DNA from: Planctomycetota bacterium
GTDB taxonomy: Bacteria > Planctomycetota > Planctomycetia > Planctomycetales > Planctomycetaceae
Assembly: GCA_003388505.1 (NCBI GenBank)
Contig: QQVO01000015.1
Coordinates: 257,501 to 321,500 of the forward strand
Reading direction: 5' to 3'
DNA: 64,000 bases
In this document: piece after piece, positions 44,287-53,785 of the stretch
Numbering within the stretch: the stretch's first letter is position 1
How the letters are laid out: each line of letters starts with the position of its first letter
The notes under the pieces: model-generated
What the model was told of the DNA's origin: nothing
Databases searched by the model: none
The model's input: only the letters and a program-made list of their open reading frames with translations
Program-made: the position numbers and the translations under genes

Positions 44287-44392
44287 TCGCCCATTGTATC
44301 AATTTGGGCCGCGAAGAATGGAAGCCGCATCCACGGGACGATGTATCGCGTCACTTCCGGGGCGATCAAGGCCTGATCGACCTGACCGGGTT

Positions 44393-45913
44393 TTATTCCG
44401 GCACATAGATGCGGGAGCCGCCGTGACGCGGATGGTAGCGGACCTTGATCAGATTATGCGGACGGCGTGCGCCGGCTTCGACCGCCAGCTCCATCGCCCA
44501 CTGCCATTGTCGCCAGGTGTCGACTTCACCCCGAAGGATCGCGACCCCGTCTTCCACGGTCACATCGACTTCGTTGCTGCGGTCGAAGAACGTCCGCGCG
44601 AGCTTTTCGTCAATGTCGGCCTTGATCTCCGCGTCGCTGCGGGGAACCCAGTCTTCCGGCACCGACAGGTAGTTATTGACGTGGACGACCCCTTTTTGAC
44701 CGCCGGCAATCCATCCCGCCGTCTTTTTCTCAAAGTCGCTGTCGACAAGGCCGTACAGACTCACGTGGCCGTTGCGGCAATGGACGCGGATCTCGTGCCT
44801 GGAGACATAAGGGTCTCGCAGCAGTGCCGCCTGGACAAAGTCGACGATTTCGTGGGCGGGTGGGTCGCTTTCGCTCCAGCGGACCTTGAGGTTGTTGCGG
44901 ACTCGCCAGACGCCGAGCGTCCCGCGGGCCGTCTCTTCCGCCGCCTGCTTGGCCCGCAGACGTCCCACGGCGCCGGACAGTGTGATCGATCCGCCGTCCG
45001 ATTCGACTTCGATGGTGTCGAGATAGCTGAGCACGCGGGGGTCGTAGCGGAGCGCCAGTCTGACCGCTTCGACGAGTTGTTCATCCGTCAGTTCTTCCAG
45101 ACGGCGACGGCGGCGGGTTCCATCGTATCGTTCGTAGTCGACCAGAAGGCCGCGCGCGTCGATGTTCTGCACTCCGGATCGCTGCGCCAGTTCCGTGGCG
45201 CGGGTTTTTGCAAAGCTGGTGGGAACTTTCCCCGTGAGCAGGACTTGTTCGTCCTCGACAGCAACCTGGACGTCGGAATCACTCAGGATGGCGTCGGAAT
45301 CAATCAGCCTCTGAAGATCGCTCTGAATCTCCTCATTGGCTCGCTCGTCGGTCTCAACGACTTCGATGTTGTTCTCGACGGCCACGATCCCCCGCACGCC
45401 TTCCGCGATTTGTTCGGCAAGGATGCGCTCCACGGGTGAATCGACCTTCCCGGCCAGTTTGCCCGTCCCGTTGACGACCTCCACCCGCAGTTCGCCGGAT
45501 TCCGTCGCGGAATCGGCCGACCATGCCTGCAACACGTCTTCGGCGATTTCCGCGTCCTTTCGGTCTCCCGCGATAATCACGATTCGATTGACGACGGAGA
45601 TGACGCCCTTGACGCGCTGCGCAATTCTGTCAGCCGCCTGCTGGGCGAGCAGGCTGTCGACCTTCCCCGACAGCGTGACAATCCCTTCGTTGCTGGTGAC
45701 GTCGATCTTGTGTGAGGAAACAGCGTCCGAAGAGAGCAACTCGTTCTCGACGGCCAGTGAGATCTCGCGATCCGACACTCCCTCGGCAATTTCAGAAGAG
45801 GCCGGAGCAGCGGACTGCGAATTCGCGTTCGCACCCTGTTCACCCGCGGCATACGCGGTGAGCGTGAGCGACAGGATGATCTGAAACCGGGCCGTATGCC
45901 GAAGCAATCTCAT
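44393..45913 (-). CDS. Exported protein with six BON domains
   Basis: The protein of about 506 residues has a signal peptide (FQIILSLTLTAYAAGEQG). Six tandem BON domains follow, each near 70 residues, with recognisable units such as GIVTLSGKVDSLLAQQAAD, GKLAGKVDSPVERILAEQIAEGVRG, VLLTGKVPTSFAKTRAT, SITLSGAVGRLRAKQAAEE, VSLYGLVDSDFEKKTAGWI and VAILRGEVDTWRQWQWA. BON proteins (OsmY and relatives) bind membranes or lipids and are often stress-induced. OsmY itself has two domains, so six is long. It lies 106 bases upstream of the histidine kinase gene on the same strand. Confidence 0.88.
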   Translation of the reverse strand: MRLLRHTARFQIILSLTLTAYAAGEQGANANSQSAAPASSEIAEGVSDREISLAVENELLSSDAVSSHKIDVTSNEGIVTLSGKVDSLLAQQAADRIAQRVKGVISVVNRIVIIAGDRKDAEIAEDVLQAWSADSATESGELRVEVVNGTGKLAGKVDSPVERILAEQIAEGVRGIVAVENNIEVVETDERANEEIQSDLQRLIDSDAILSDSDVQVAVEDEQVLLTGKVPTSFAKTRATELAQRSGVQNIDARGLLVDYERYDGTRRRRRLEELTDEQLVEAVRLALRYDPRVLSYLDTIEVESDGGSITLSGAVGRLRAKQAAEETARGTLGVWRVRNNLKVRWSESDPPAHEIVDFVQAALLRDPYVSRHEIRVHCRNGHVSLYGLVDSDFEKKTAGWIAGGQKGVVHVNNYLSVPEDWVPRSDAEIKADIDEKLARTFFDRSNEVDVTVEDGVAILRGEVDTWRQWQWAMELAVEAGARRPHNLIKVRYHPRHGGSRIYVPE

Positions 45914-46157
45914 GAGTCCCTCATGTGATGGAATGGAATTGTCTGGCAACCACCGGTCGTCAGCCGGTGTTCCGTCGTCTCTTAGTATGCGGTGAGGCGC
46001 GCAGCGTCCGCCTCCGGGATGAAACGGCTTGTGTCGCTTCAAATCCCGGAACAGACGGATGGGGGATTCCCCGACAGTGCGAGGGTGCAACGAAAATCCG
46101 CAGATGAGCCTTTCGCGACCGGCAGCGGCGACGTCGGGAGTTCACTGCGATTTTGGT

Positions 46158-47060
46158 TCAGGCGTCCTCCGCAACGGCGGCGCGAACCCTGGCGCGGATT
46201 TGCTCCCGCAGGTCCGAATCGAGCGGGCCCCGTTCGACGGCCGCCAGATTCTCGGCGAGATGGTCTGCGTTGCACGTGCCGACGATGACCGTGTCGCAAT
46301 GAGGGTGGGAAATCGTGTAGCGCAGGATCAACTCGGCGCGACTCATGCCGCCCGGTTTCAACTCATCGAGGTTGGCCCGGTTCCAGACGTCGTTCAAGGC
46401 GGGTCGCTGGATCTCGGCGTCCGGACCGCCGTGCGCGATTCCCCCGCGAATGATTACGCCCGCCCCGGTCTCTGCGGCCCGCGTGATCCATTCTTCGTGC
46501 TGCGGGTCGAGGCAGGAGTAGGGAATCTGGAATACGTCGAAAACGCCGAGGTCGATCATGCCGGGGAGATGCGGCAACGAACTTGAAACACCGACCGATC
46601 CGATGACGCCCTGCTCGCGGTAGTCCATCAGAAGATCGATCAGGCCCCGCTGCTGCAGAATTTCGGCTTCGCCACCGTGGAACTGCATGACGTCGATCCG
46701 GTCGGTCCGGAGCCGCTGCAGGCTGGAATCGATATTCCGCTGCACCACTTCTTTTTTCCAGACGTGTTTCGTTTCGAGGCGGTCTTCATGCTGTACCGGT
46801 GCGCAGCCGCACTTGGTCGCGAGGTAGAACTCATTCCGCCGCGAACCGATGCAGCGCCCGATGCGTTCCTCGCTGACTCCGTAGTCCGGCGCGGTGTCGA
46901 TGAAGTTGATGCCCGCATCGAGCACGGCATTGAGAAAGCGATCGGCGTCTTCGTCGCTGACGACGCGGACGCCCCAGGTTCTGGGGCCGCGAAGGCCCAT
47001 GCTGCCGTAGCCGAGTTGCGTGACTTCGAGACCGGCGCGGCCGAGTTGTTTTTTCTGCAT
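46158..47060 (-). CDS. Aldo/keto reductase
   Basis: The protein of about 300 residues starts MQKKQLGRAGLEVTQLGYGSM, as typical family members do. The catalytic tetrad is visible: Asp and Tyr in FIDTAPDYGVSEERIG, Lys in LATKCGC and His in DVMQFHGGE. The C-terminal half carries GVSSSLPHLPGM and the cofactor-binding NADPH region TVIVGTCNADHLAENLAAV. It reduces aldehydes or sugars with NADPH; the substrate is unknown. An in-frame ATG at 47087 would add nine residues; neither start has a clear ribosome-binding site. Confidence 0.92.
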   Translation of the reverse strand: MQKKQLGRAGLEVTQLGYGSMGLRGPRTWGVRVVSDEDADRFLNAVLDAGINFIDTAPDYGVSEERIGRCIGSRRNEFYLATKCGCAPVQHEDRLETKHVWKKEVVQRNIDSSLQRLRTDRIDVMQFHGGEAEILQQRGLIDLLMDYREQGVIGSVGVSSSLPHLPGMIDLGVFDVFQIPYSCLDPQHEEWITRAAETGAGVIIRGGIAHGGPDAEIQRPALNDVWNRANLDELKPGGMSRAELILRYTISHPHCDTVIVGTCNADHLAENLAAVERGPLDSDLREQIRARVRAAVAEDA

Positions 47061-47621
47061 GAGGGAGAAGACTTTTGGGGACGGCATTCAGGCCGCACGG
47101 ATCATCTCGCGCGGAAACCACCAGTCGGCCCGGCAGCGCGACGTTGGCGAACGATCAGGGAGGCCCGACGAGCCGGGGACATCACGGCGGATAGCGACAG
47201 AGTAACGCGCGTTGTTCGTTGCGGGAAACTGACGCAGATTGCAGTTGTCGCAAGCGGCGAGAGTTCGCAACGACCATGCAAGCGGTCGGCGGTGTTCATT
47301 GCGCAAGAGCGGTTGTTTTCGCCTGATGGCGCGTGATACGGTCGTGAAATGCTTCACATCTTCGCCCCCCGCCCACTTGTCGTCGGCGCTTGTCCGGCAG
47401 TCGGGTGCGCCCGACGACTCGCGTACGATGCAACCGAACGGCAGATCATTGCCTGTGCGCGGCCGAAGCGGTGCCCCGGCGGCCGCGATTCTGCTTCTTC
47501 GATCGCCCAAGACGGGGGCGCGACACCGCCTGCGGGCCGTCGTGCGGATCGGTGTGGCCCATCGGCAGGCTGAGACAGCGTTGCAGGATTCGCCGTCCAA
47601 CGAAAGGACTTTGGTGCGCTC
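47061..47621. other. Divergent spacer between aldo/keto reductase and symporter genes
   Basis: These 561 bases hold the promoters of two divergent genes. Open frames here lack family resemblance. No repeat or RNA was recognised. Confidence 0.45.
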
Positions 47622-49058
47622 ATGACGGTCGCCATCTGGTCGTTCATTCTTTCCTTGTTGGCAATGACGGCGGTGGGCGCGCTGTCCTACGTCAACAAGA
47701 AGGAGGAGACCGAAGACTACCTGCTCGCCAGCCGCGAAGTTCCCGCCTGGCTGTCGGCGCTTTCGGCGGTGTCGACGAACAACAGCGGGTTCATGTTCAT
47801 CGGGATGATCGGCTACACCTATCGGTTGGGCATCGAGTCGATCTGGCTGATGATCGGCTGGATCGCCGGTGATTTGTGCGGCTGGCTGTTCTTCTATCCT
47901 CGCATTCGCAGCCAATCGGAAGAACTCGACGTCAACACGATGACCGGCCTGTTCGCAAAGAGCGGAGATCGGATCCTTCGAGCACTGATGGTGGCCGGCG
48001 GGGCGATTACGTTCGTTTTTCTGGGCGTCTACGCGTCGGGGCAGTTAAAGGCCGGGAGCACGGCCCTGCACGCCCTCTTCGGCTGGGACTTGCGCGTGGG
48101 GGCCCTCATCGCGGCGGGGATTGTGATTCTTTATTCATTCGCGGGCGGCATCCGCGCCGACATCTGGACCGACGCCGCGCAGTCCTGTGTGATGATTTTC
48201 TCCATGATCGCGCTGGTGGTCACCGGTTGGATGGAGATCGGCGGCCCCGCAGCATTGTTCGAGAACCTCGAGGGGCAGGATCCCGCATTGACCGGGCTGT
48301 TTCCAGAAAACGCGCGCTTCGGTCTGATTGCCTGGCTGCTGGGAATGGCCTTTACGGGATTCGGCGCCATCGGCCAACCGCATCTGATGACTCGTTACAT
48401 GGCCATCAAGTCCGTCGAATCAATGAAGTCGGCGCGGGTCTACTATTTCTTGTGGTACATCCCGTTCTTTGTTTCGGCGATCATCGTCGGCCTCTATTGT
48501 CGGGCGTTGATTCCGGAACTGGCCGAGCGCGAGGTTGCACGGGGACTCGACGAACCGACTGAGTTGGCCCTCCCCATCATGGCGATGGAATTGCTGCCGC
48601 AGGTCATGGTGGGAATCACTCTGGCCGGACTGTTTGCAGCGATCGTCTCAACGGCCGATTCGCAGATCATCGTCTGTTCGGGATCACTCACTAACGACAT
48701 TTTTCCCCGGTGGAAGGATTCGTACCTGGCGTCAAAGATCGGGACGCTGACGATCACGGCGCTCTCACTCGGGATCGCGCTGCTGGCGCCGGAAGGCGTG
48801 TTCAGTCTGGTGCTGATCGCCTGGTCCGCAATGGGGGCCAGCCTGGGATCGATCCTGGCGCTCAGTCTGCTTGGCCGGCGTCCTCCGCAGTCGGTCTCAC
48901 TGACGATGATGGCGGTTGCGATTCTCGTCGTGATCGTGTGGCAGGTCAGTGACCTCGATCAGGACGTCTTCGAAATGTTTCCAGCGATGGTCGCCGCATT
49001 CAGCGTCTACGGCGGATGGCTCGGAATTCGAGCTTTGAAATCGAGGAAGACTTCCTAG
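47622..49058 (+). CDS. Sodium:solute symporter (SSS family, PutP-like)
   Basis: The 478-residue protein has about 13 hydrophobic helices in the LeuT-fold order of SSS carriers. The N-terminus shows EETEDYLLASREVPAWLSALSAVSTNNSGFMFIGMIG, matching the sodium-site helix of PutP, then WIAGDLCGWLFFYPRIR and, in the middle, YSFAGGIRADIWTDAAQSCVM, with GFGAIGQPHLMTRYMAIK and IVSTADSQIIVCSGSLTNDI later on. These last two blocks are strongly PutP-like, so proline or a similar amino acid is a reasonable guess. The truncated IS begins right after its stop codon. Confidence 0.9.
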   Translation: MTVAIWSFILSLLAMTAVGALSYVNKKEETEDYLLASREVPAWLSALSAVSTNNSGFMFIGMIGYTYRLGIESIWLMIGWIAGDLCGWLFFYPRIRSQSEELDVNTMTGLFAKSGDRILRALMVAGGAITFVFLGVYASGQLKAGSTALHALFGWDLRVGALIAAGIVILYSFAGGIRADIWTDAAQSCVMIFSMIALVVTGWMEIGGPAALFENLEGQDPALTGLFPENARFGLIAWLLGMAFTGFGAIGQPHLMTRYMAIKSVESMKSARVYYFLWYIPFFVSAIIVGLYCRALIPELAEREVARGLDEPTELALPIMAMELLPQVMVGITLAGLFAAIVSTADSQIIVCSGSLTNDIFPRWKDSYLASKIGTLTITALSLGIALLAPEGVFSLVLIAWSAMGASLGSILALSLLGRRPPQSVSLTMMAVAILVVIVWQVSDLDQDVFEMFPAMVAAFSVYGGWLGIRALKSRKTS

Positions 49059-50153
49059 TTCGACTGTCCTAGAAACGTCTTCGTTCAAGATTGAGTGGTG
49101 GCGGGATGTTACGGCTTTTCCAGTGATAGTAGCGGGCCTGTTGACTGCGGAGCAGGCGCTGCTGCATGCGGGCCACGACGACGGGGGGTGAATCGTACTC
49201 GAGGCTCGCGCGGAGGATCGCGGCGATGGCGTGACGGACTTGCGGGAGCGTGATGGCCGGCGTCTTTTTTTTCCGCCCGCCGAGTCTCGACGGTCAGGAA
49301 CCAAGTGGCCAGCAGGCTGAGCGTCATGTGGTGTTGCCAGCCCACCCAGTTGCGAACCTCATAATCCGCCAGGCCCGCCTCGCTCTTGCCGCGCTGCAGG
49401 CACTGTTCGATGCGGTGCTCCGCCTTCGCGGCCCGGCAGAACGACTCCAAGGGCGTCTCCGGATCGGCGTTGCTCAGGTAATAGTCGGTCTTCACCGTCC
49501 GCTCGTCACGGTTCCGATATCGGATCACCACGAGGACTTCCTCGGTCACTTGCGTCGCGCGGAACTGGCCGGTCTCCACGCGCCGCCGGATCACGTCCAC
49601 CACGATCGGTCCCTTCTCTCCGTCCCGCACGTCGATCCGCGTCCACTCCGAATCCGAGCGCCCTGCCGTCCACGCGTCGACCCGCTGGGAGGGGCGGCGG
49701 GGACGTGTCCGTTTGCGACCTGTGCCAGCCGGCTCGGGCGGGAGAACCTCCAGGTCGCGGATCGTGGTGTCACACGGCACGGCCAGCAGGTAGCGTTCGT
49801 CGCGATCCCGCAATTCCCTGCGGAACCGGGCCGGTTGTCCCAACTCATCGTCTCCGGTGATCCACGCGTGAGGAAGCTCGTCTCCATAGCGATCGAGCAT
49901 GTCCAGACAAAGTTGCCAGCGCTTGCGAAACTTCTGATGCGTCTTCGGCACGCCCGCCTTGTTCATCCGGGCCTTGTCGTCGGTCCATTCGTGAGGCAGC
50001 GACAGCTCCACGTCGACCAGCGCATGACCCCGCGAACTGACATACGCCATGAACACGCCGACCTGGCAGTTGTCGATCTTCCCCAGCCGGCCGCACCACT
50101 GCCGGCCCACGCCCACCGACTGCTTGCCCGACTTGGGGAACGCCACTTGTCAA
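49059..50153 (-). mobile_element. IS701-family insertion sequence remnant
   Basis: The segment between the stop codon of the symporter gene (plus) and the stop codon of the metallophosphatase gene (minus) is filled by a 5'-truncated transposase. Both ends abut neighbouring stops within a few bases. Near the left end lies CTAG-TTCGACTGTC-CTAG, possibly part of the terminal inverted repeat. The matching right end is missing, so flanking target duplications cannot be found. Confidence 0.75.
49069..50149 (-). pseudogene. IS701-type DDE transposase, N-terminally truncated and frameshifted
   Basis: The frame begins at VAFPKSGKQSVGVGRQWCGRLGKIDNCQVGVF, which in complete IS701 transposases follows the first catalytic Asp-Asp; roughly the first 90-100 residues are gone. 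HEWTDDKARMNKAGVP, AWITGDDELGQPARFRREL and GLADYEVRNWVGWQHHMTLSLLATWFL are also family-like, the last two holding the remaining catalytic acidic residues. At a run of eight A (minus strand; 49272-49265) the conserved frame shifts: the true C-terminus TPAITLPQVRHAIAAIL to QARYYHWKSRN is in another frame and ends at 49069. A run of seven A would restore it. Confidence 0.8.
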
Positions 50154-52337
50154 TTACTCATCCGATTCGGACAGTCGGAGGCGGGTGATGGCGTCGACGG
50201 GTTCGAACTTGCGGCCGCCTTTTTTCAGTCGCAGTCGCACCTTCGCAACCGGAGTGACTGAATCGTTCGAAATGCTGAGCGACTCCGGAGCGGTTGCCTT
50301 GATGCGGAAAGTTCCGGACCGCAGGTGAAATGACTGGGGGGCGATCAGCCAGGGAGATTCTTCGGACGACTCGATCAAGAGGATGTCGTCTGCGGTGAAA
50401 TCCTGCGGATCGAGCGGGCCGCGGGGCAGTCGGGAGAGATCAAGGATCAACTCAACGGGCTTTTCGGGCTCGGGACGGGATGCACAGGTCAGACGGAGTT
50501 CGAAGGTGCGATCGGTCAGCAGTTCTTCATAGAGAGAAATCACCGCTTTGGCTTCGTCGGTCAGAACGGCTTCCTGAGCGAGATGCCCGGAGTCCTCCTG
50601 GGAAAGTTCAAAACGATCGATTTCCGCGCCGTTGATGGAACGCGCCGTGAGCGTGAGTCTCGACTGGTCGACGTCGATTCTGCAGTAGTGATTGACGTCG
50701 ATGCCTTCGGTCAGGAGCGGGCTGGGCATGGATCCCCCGACCGGGCCTCCCCCTCCTCCGCTTGTGATGTGCAGGATCGGTTTTTTGCCCGGAGCGCCGA
50801 CCGGTCGGTAGCGGCGGTAGTGAGGGTGGTGCCCCGAAAAGACGATGTCGACTTCGTGTTGCTCCAACAGCGGGAGGAAGTCTTCGTCGCCGAACCACTT
50901 GAGGCTCTTGCGCGTGGCCATCATCGGGACGTGCAGCGCTATGAACGTCCAGGGTTTGTCGTTGTTTGCGAGGTCTTCCGCGAGCCAGGCGAGTTGTTGC
51001 TCTCGTCCGCGTCCGCCCGATCCGGCGCCATAGCTGTCGAGAATCACAAAGTGGGCATCACCCCAGTCGAAGCTGTACCAGTAGTGATCTCGTAAATCAA
51101 ACAAGGCGGGAAAGTACGGCCCGCCGTCGTGGTTGCCGTAGACGGGCCAGAGAACGCGATCCTGAAGATATCCCCACCCCGGGTCAAAGAAGCTGCCTTT
51201 CCATTCCCCCCACAGATTACCGCGATCAGTGATGTCTCCGACATGGAGCACGAAGTCGGTTTTGTCCGCGGCCATTGCGTCGAGCAGAGGCTGCAGCCCG
51301 GAGTGATAGCTCTGCGTATCTCCGATGAGACTGAAGGAGAACGGTTCACCGGCGCCGGGCGCGGTCTTGAACGTGCCCTGAAGCTGCTGATTCTCACAGT
51401 CCACTTCGTATGTGTAGGAGGTTCCCGGAGCGAGCCCTGTCAGGACTGCCTGGTGCAGGTGACAGATGGTGTCGCTGAGGGGGAAGACCTCGGGGGTCGC
51501 CTCCAGCGCGACCGACTCGGTCTTGGTGGAGTCGGCCTGCTGCGCGGCGGGTTTGACGGTCACCAGGCCCGGCGGGATCTCTCCTTGCGACACCCAGAGG
51601 AGCAGCGCCGAATCGGCGCTCACCCCGGTGACATACGGCTTGATGTGAAACGGAACATCCCCGGCGAGCAGTGCTTCACACTCCAGAATGTAGACTCGCG
51701 CGCGTGAGCGGTTGACCGCCGCCACCGGATTCAGATCTGCAATTTCGCGGTACACGGCGACGGCCTGCTCATACTGTTTGCGATCCTGGTGAATGCGTCC
51801 AATGCTGAGTTTGGCGGTCGCGATGTAATTCGCATGGACGCCCTCAAGTTCCCCGACCCGTTCAAACTTGGAGAGTGCGGCGTCCACCTCGCCACGCGTG
51901 TTGTGCTCCCAGGCTGCGTAGAGCAAGGCTTCCGCGCGATGGGTCACAGGGGCCCCTTCGAAATCGATGGCGGACTCCAGCGTTTGAATGGCCTGCTCTC
52001 CCTCTCCAAGAAGTCGCAACGAGTATCCGAGTCGCAACAGTGCGCCGGAAACGTGCTCTGGGTCGATGTTGTCAAGTTCGAGCACCTGGCGAAAGCATGA
52101 AACAGCGTTTTCGTGCTGATCCTGCCTCTGCCACGTGTAGCCGATGTTGCGGAGAACCTTCGCAGCGTCGTTTCCCTCGAGCGTCGGGAGTACGTCTTCA
52201 TACGCCTCACGGGCCTGCTCCCACTTCCCGGCGGCGAAGAGGGCGTCGGCGGTCTCCGTCTCTCCGGCGATTCCGGTTGCTTGCGATGCATTCGCCAGGA
52301 TCAACCAGACTGCCAGTGCTGACGTTGCTTGTTTCAT
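50154..52337 (-). CDS. Exported TPR protein with purple-acid-phosphatase-like metallophosphoesterase domain
   Basis: The protein of about 727 residues has a signal peptide (LAVWLILANASQATG). TPR-like repeats fill about 25-235 (KWEQAREAYEDVLPTLEG, HENAVSCFRQVLELDNI and others). A fibronectin-like PAP N-domain follows (VTGVSADSALLLWVSQGE). The metallophosphoesterase core shows LIGDTQSY, VLHVGDITDRG, VYGNHDGGPY, LHVPMM and SGHHPHY, all ligand motifs of a dinuclear metal site. The last 180 residues are beta-rich. The ATG at 52337 follows GGGAG. It is the third gene of the DUF4838/ceramidase operon, 53 bases after the second. Confidence 0.9.
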   Translation of the reverse strand: MKQATSALAVWLILANASQATGIAGETETADALFAAGKWEQAREAYEDVLPTLEGNDAAKVLRNIGYTWQRQDQHENAVSCFRQVLELDNIDPEHVSGALLRLGYSLRLLGEGEQAIQTLESAIDFEGAPVTHRAEALLYAAWEHNTRGEVDAALSKFERVGELEGVHANYIATAKLSIGRIHQDRKQYEQAVAVYREIADLNPVAAVNRSRARVYILECEALLAGDVPFHIKPYVTGVSADSALLLWVSQGEIPPGLVTVKPAAQQADSTKTESVALEATPEVFPLSDTICHLHQAVLTGLAPGTSYTYEVDCENQQLQGTFKTAPGAGEPFSFSLIGDTQSYHSGLQPLLDAMAADKTDFVLHVGDITDRGNLWGEWKGSFFDPGWGYLQDRVLWPVYGNHDGGPYFPALFDLRDHYWYSFDWGDAHFVILDSYGAGSGGRGREQQLAWLAEDLANNDKPWTFIALHVPMMATRKSLKWFGDEDFLPLLEQHEVDIVFSGHHPHYRRYRPVGAPGKKPILHITSGGGGGPVGGSMPSPLLTEGIDVNHYCRIDVDQSRLTLTARSINGAEIDRFELSQEDSGHLAQEAVLTDEAKAVISLYEELLTDRTFELRLTCASRPEPEKPVELILDLSRLPRGPLDPQDFTADDILLIESSEESPWLIAPQSFHLRSGTFRIKATAPESLSISNDSVTPVAKVRLRLKKGGRKFEPVDAITRLRLSESDE

Positions 52338-52390
52338 TCGATGATTCTCCCAAGCGTTGATCGGGGGCGAGTGCAACTTCACAGATCGAC

Positions 52391-53785
52391 TCAGCGACGA
52401 TTCGGTTGCGCGGCATCGGTCTCATCGTGCTTGTTGCTCTCCGCTTGATCCCGGCGCTGCACATCCTTCGGGTGCTTCGAAAATGACTCGAACACGTCCC
52501 CCACGACGCGGTCGGCCAGTCGGCTCAATTCGGTCAGGATGATCGTCTCAGCCTCGGGAGCGAGCTGTGACGTGTTGGGTTCGTAACCGCCGACGTCATA
52601 GGAATCCTCCGTCGCGATGTAGCCAACGTGGCCGTTGGCGTAACCGATGATGATCGGAATCGCCCGGTCTGCGATCGCGGCTTCGAGCGTGAGGCCATAC
52701 TCGACCATCGGTTCGCCCGGCATGGTGAGCAGCAGGTAGGGGCCGATCTTCATCGCCTGCAATTCGGCGTCGATCCGGCCTGCCTTGCCCGGCAGGGAGA
52801 CGACCGTGCTGGCAACCCGGATCTGATAGTAGTCAGGTCGGTTCCGGACTTCTTCGCGCGTCACGCTGCGAGCCAATGTGCGGACGACTGCGGCGGCCAG
52901 GTCGCGGCCGGCCCATTGGATATCGGCCTCGTCGGCGCAGCGGTACGGATACCCGGGAAGATTGGGCCTGATGTCGCCGGCGCAGCCCTGCAGAAACAGC
53001 GAGTGCGTTTCGCCGCCGTAGCACATCTCGACAAATGACTGGGCTTCTCCCGGAAAGTCTGCGCTCATTTTCGGATAACCGTCCGGAAAGGGCTGCGACC
53101 CCTTGTCCCCCCAGGTGAAGAAACAGGGATGGCAGACCGCGTGCATGACGACGGCGAGGGGATCGAGCGATTCCCCGTCGTCGAATCTCAGCACCTTGAC
53201 GCGGGGATCGTTGGGCCCATCGGGGTTGAGCCGCACCACGGCCCGGCCGTTGATCACCTTGCGGCGATTGATGCTGAAACTGATCTCGTCTTCGCCGTAA
53301 CCGATCGTCACGGTCCGCATGTTCGCCGCGGCGTCACCGGCGGCGTCGCCGAGGCGATCGACGACGTCCAGCAGCCAGTCCGACTCGGTGCTGCAAGGGG
53401 GCCCGGAGTGATTATGGGACGCGGCCACGAGAATGTGTCCCGACGGAATTCCTGTTTCGCGCTCGATCCGCTCGCGAATCAGATTGACCAGGACGTCGTA
53501 AGCCGCGATGAGGTCGAGCGTCACGAGGGCGGCCTTCGTTTCGCCGTCATCGAGCAAAAGGACGGCGGCGTGGAGCGGGTCGCGGACCCCGGTGACTTTG
53601 CGCCGGTGCCCGGAGACCTCAAAATCGACGACGTCCTCCGGCGTGATGTCGATCTTGGCGACGCCGGCCTTCAGGTTCGAATGAACGGGAAACGTCCCGT
53701 TTTCGTCGACGGCCGAGGCGGGCTGAGAGCATACGACACTGAGCAGACCCAGAATGATGCAGTCGCGAATCATGTTCGTTTTCAT
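52391..53785 (-). CDS. Exported neutral/alkaline ceramidase-like protein (N-terminal domain)
   Basis: The 464-residue protein has a signal peptide (IILGLLSVVCSQPASA). Family motifs include LKAGVAKIDITPED, VRDPLHAAVLLLDDGETKAALVTLDLIA, the zinc-site ILVAASHNHSGP, and FLQGCAGDIRPN with GYANGHVGYIATEDSYDVGGYE near the end. The C-terminal immunoglobulin-like domain of full ceramidases is missing. Substrate may not be ceramide: such stand-alone domains are common in planctomycetes. It overlaps the upstream DUF4838 gene by four bases (ATGA), so it is translationally coupled. Confidence 0.88.
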   Translation of the reverse strand: MKTNMIRDCIILGLLSVVCSQPASAVDENGTFPVHSNLKAGVAKIDITPEDVVDFEVSGHRRKVTGVRDPLHAAVLLLDDGETKAALVTLDLIAAYDVLVNLIRERIERETGIPSGHILVAASHNHSGPPCSTESDWLLDVVDRLGDAAGDAAANMRTVTIGYGEDEISFSINRRKVINGRAVVRLNPDGPNDPRVKVLRFDDGESLDPLAVVMHAVCHPCFFTWGDKGSQPFPDGYPKMSADFPGEAQSFVEMCYGGETHSLFLQGCAGDIRPNLPGYPYRCADEADIQWAGRDLAAAVVRTLARSVTREEVRNRPDYYQIRVASTVVSLPGKAGRIDAELQAMKIGPYLLLTMPGEPMVEYGLTLEAAIADRAIPIIIGYANGHVGYIATEDSYDVGGYEPNTSQLAPEAETIILTELSRLADRVVGDVFESFSKHPKDVQRRDQAESNKHDETDAAQPNRR

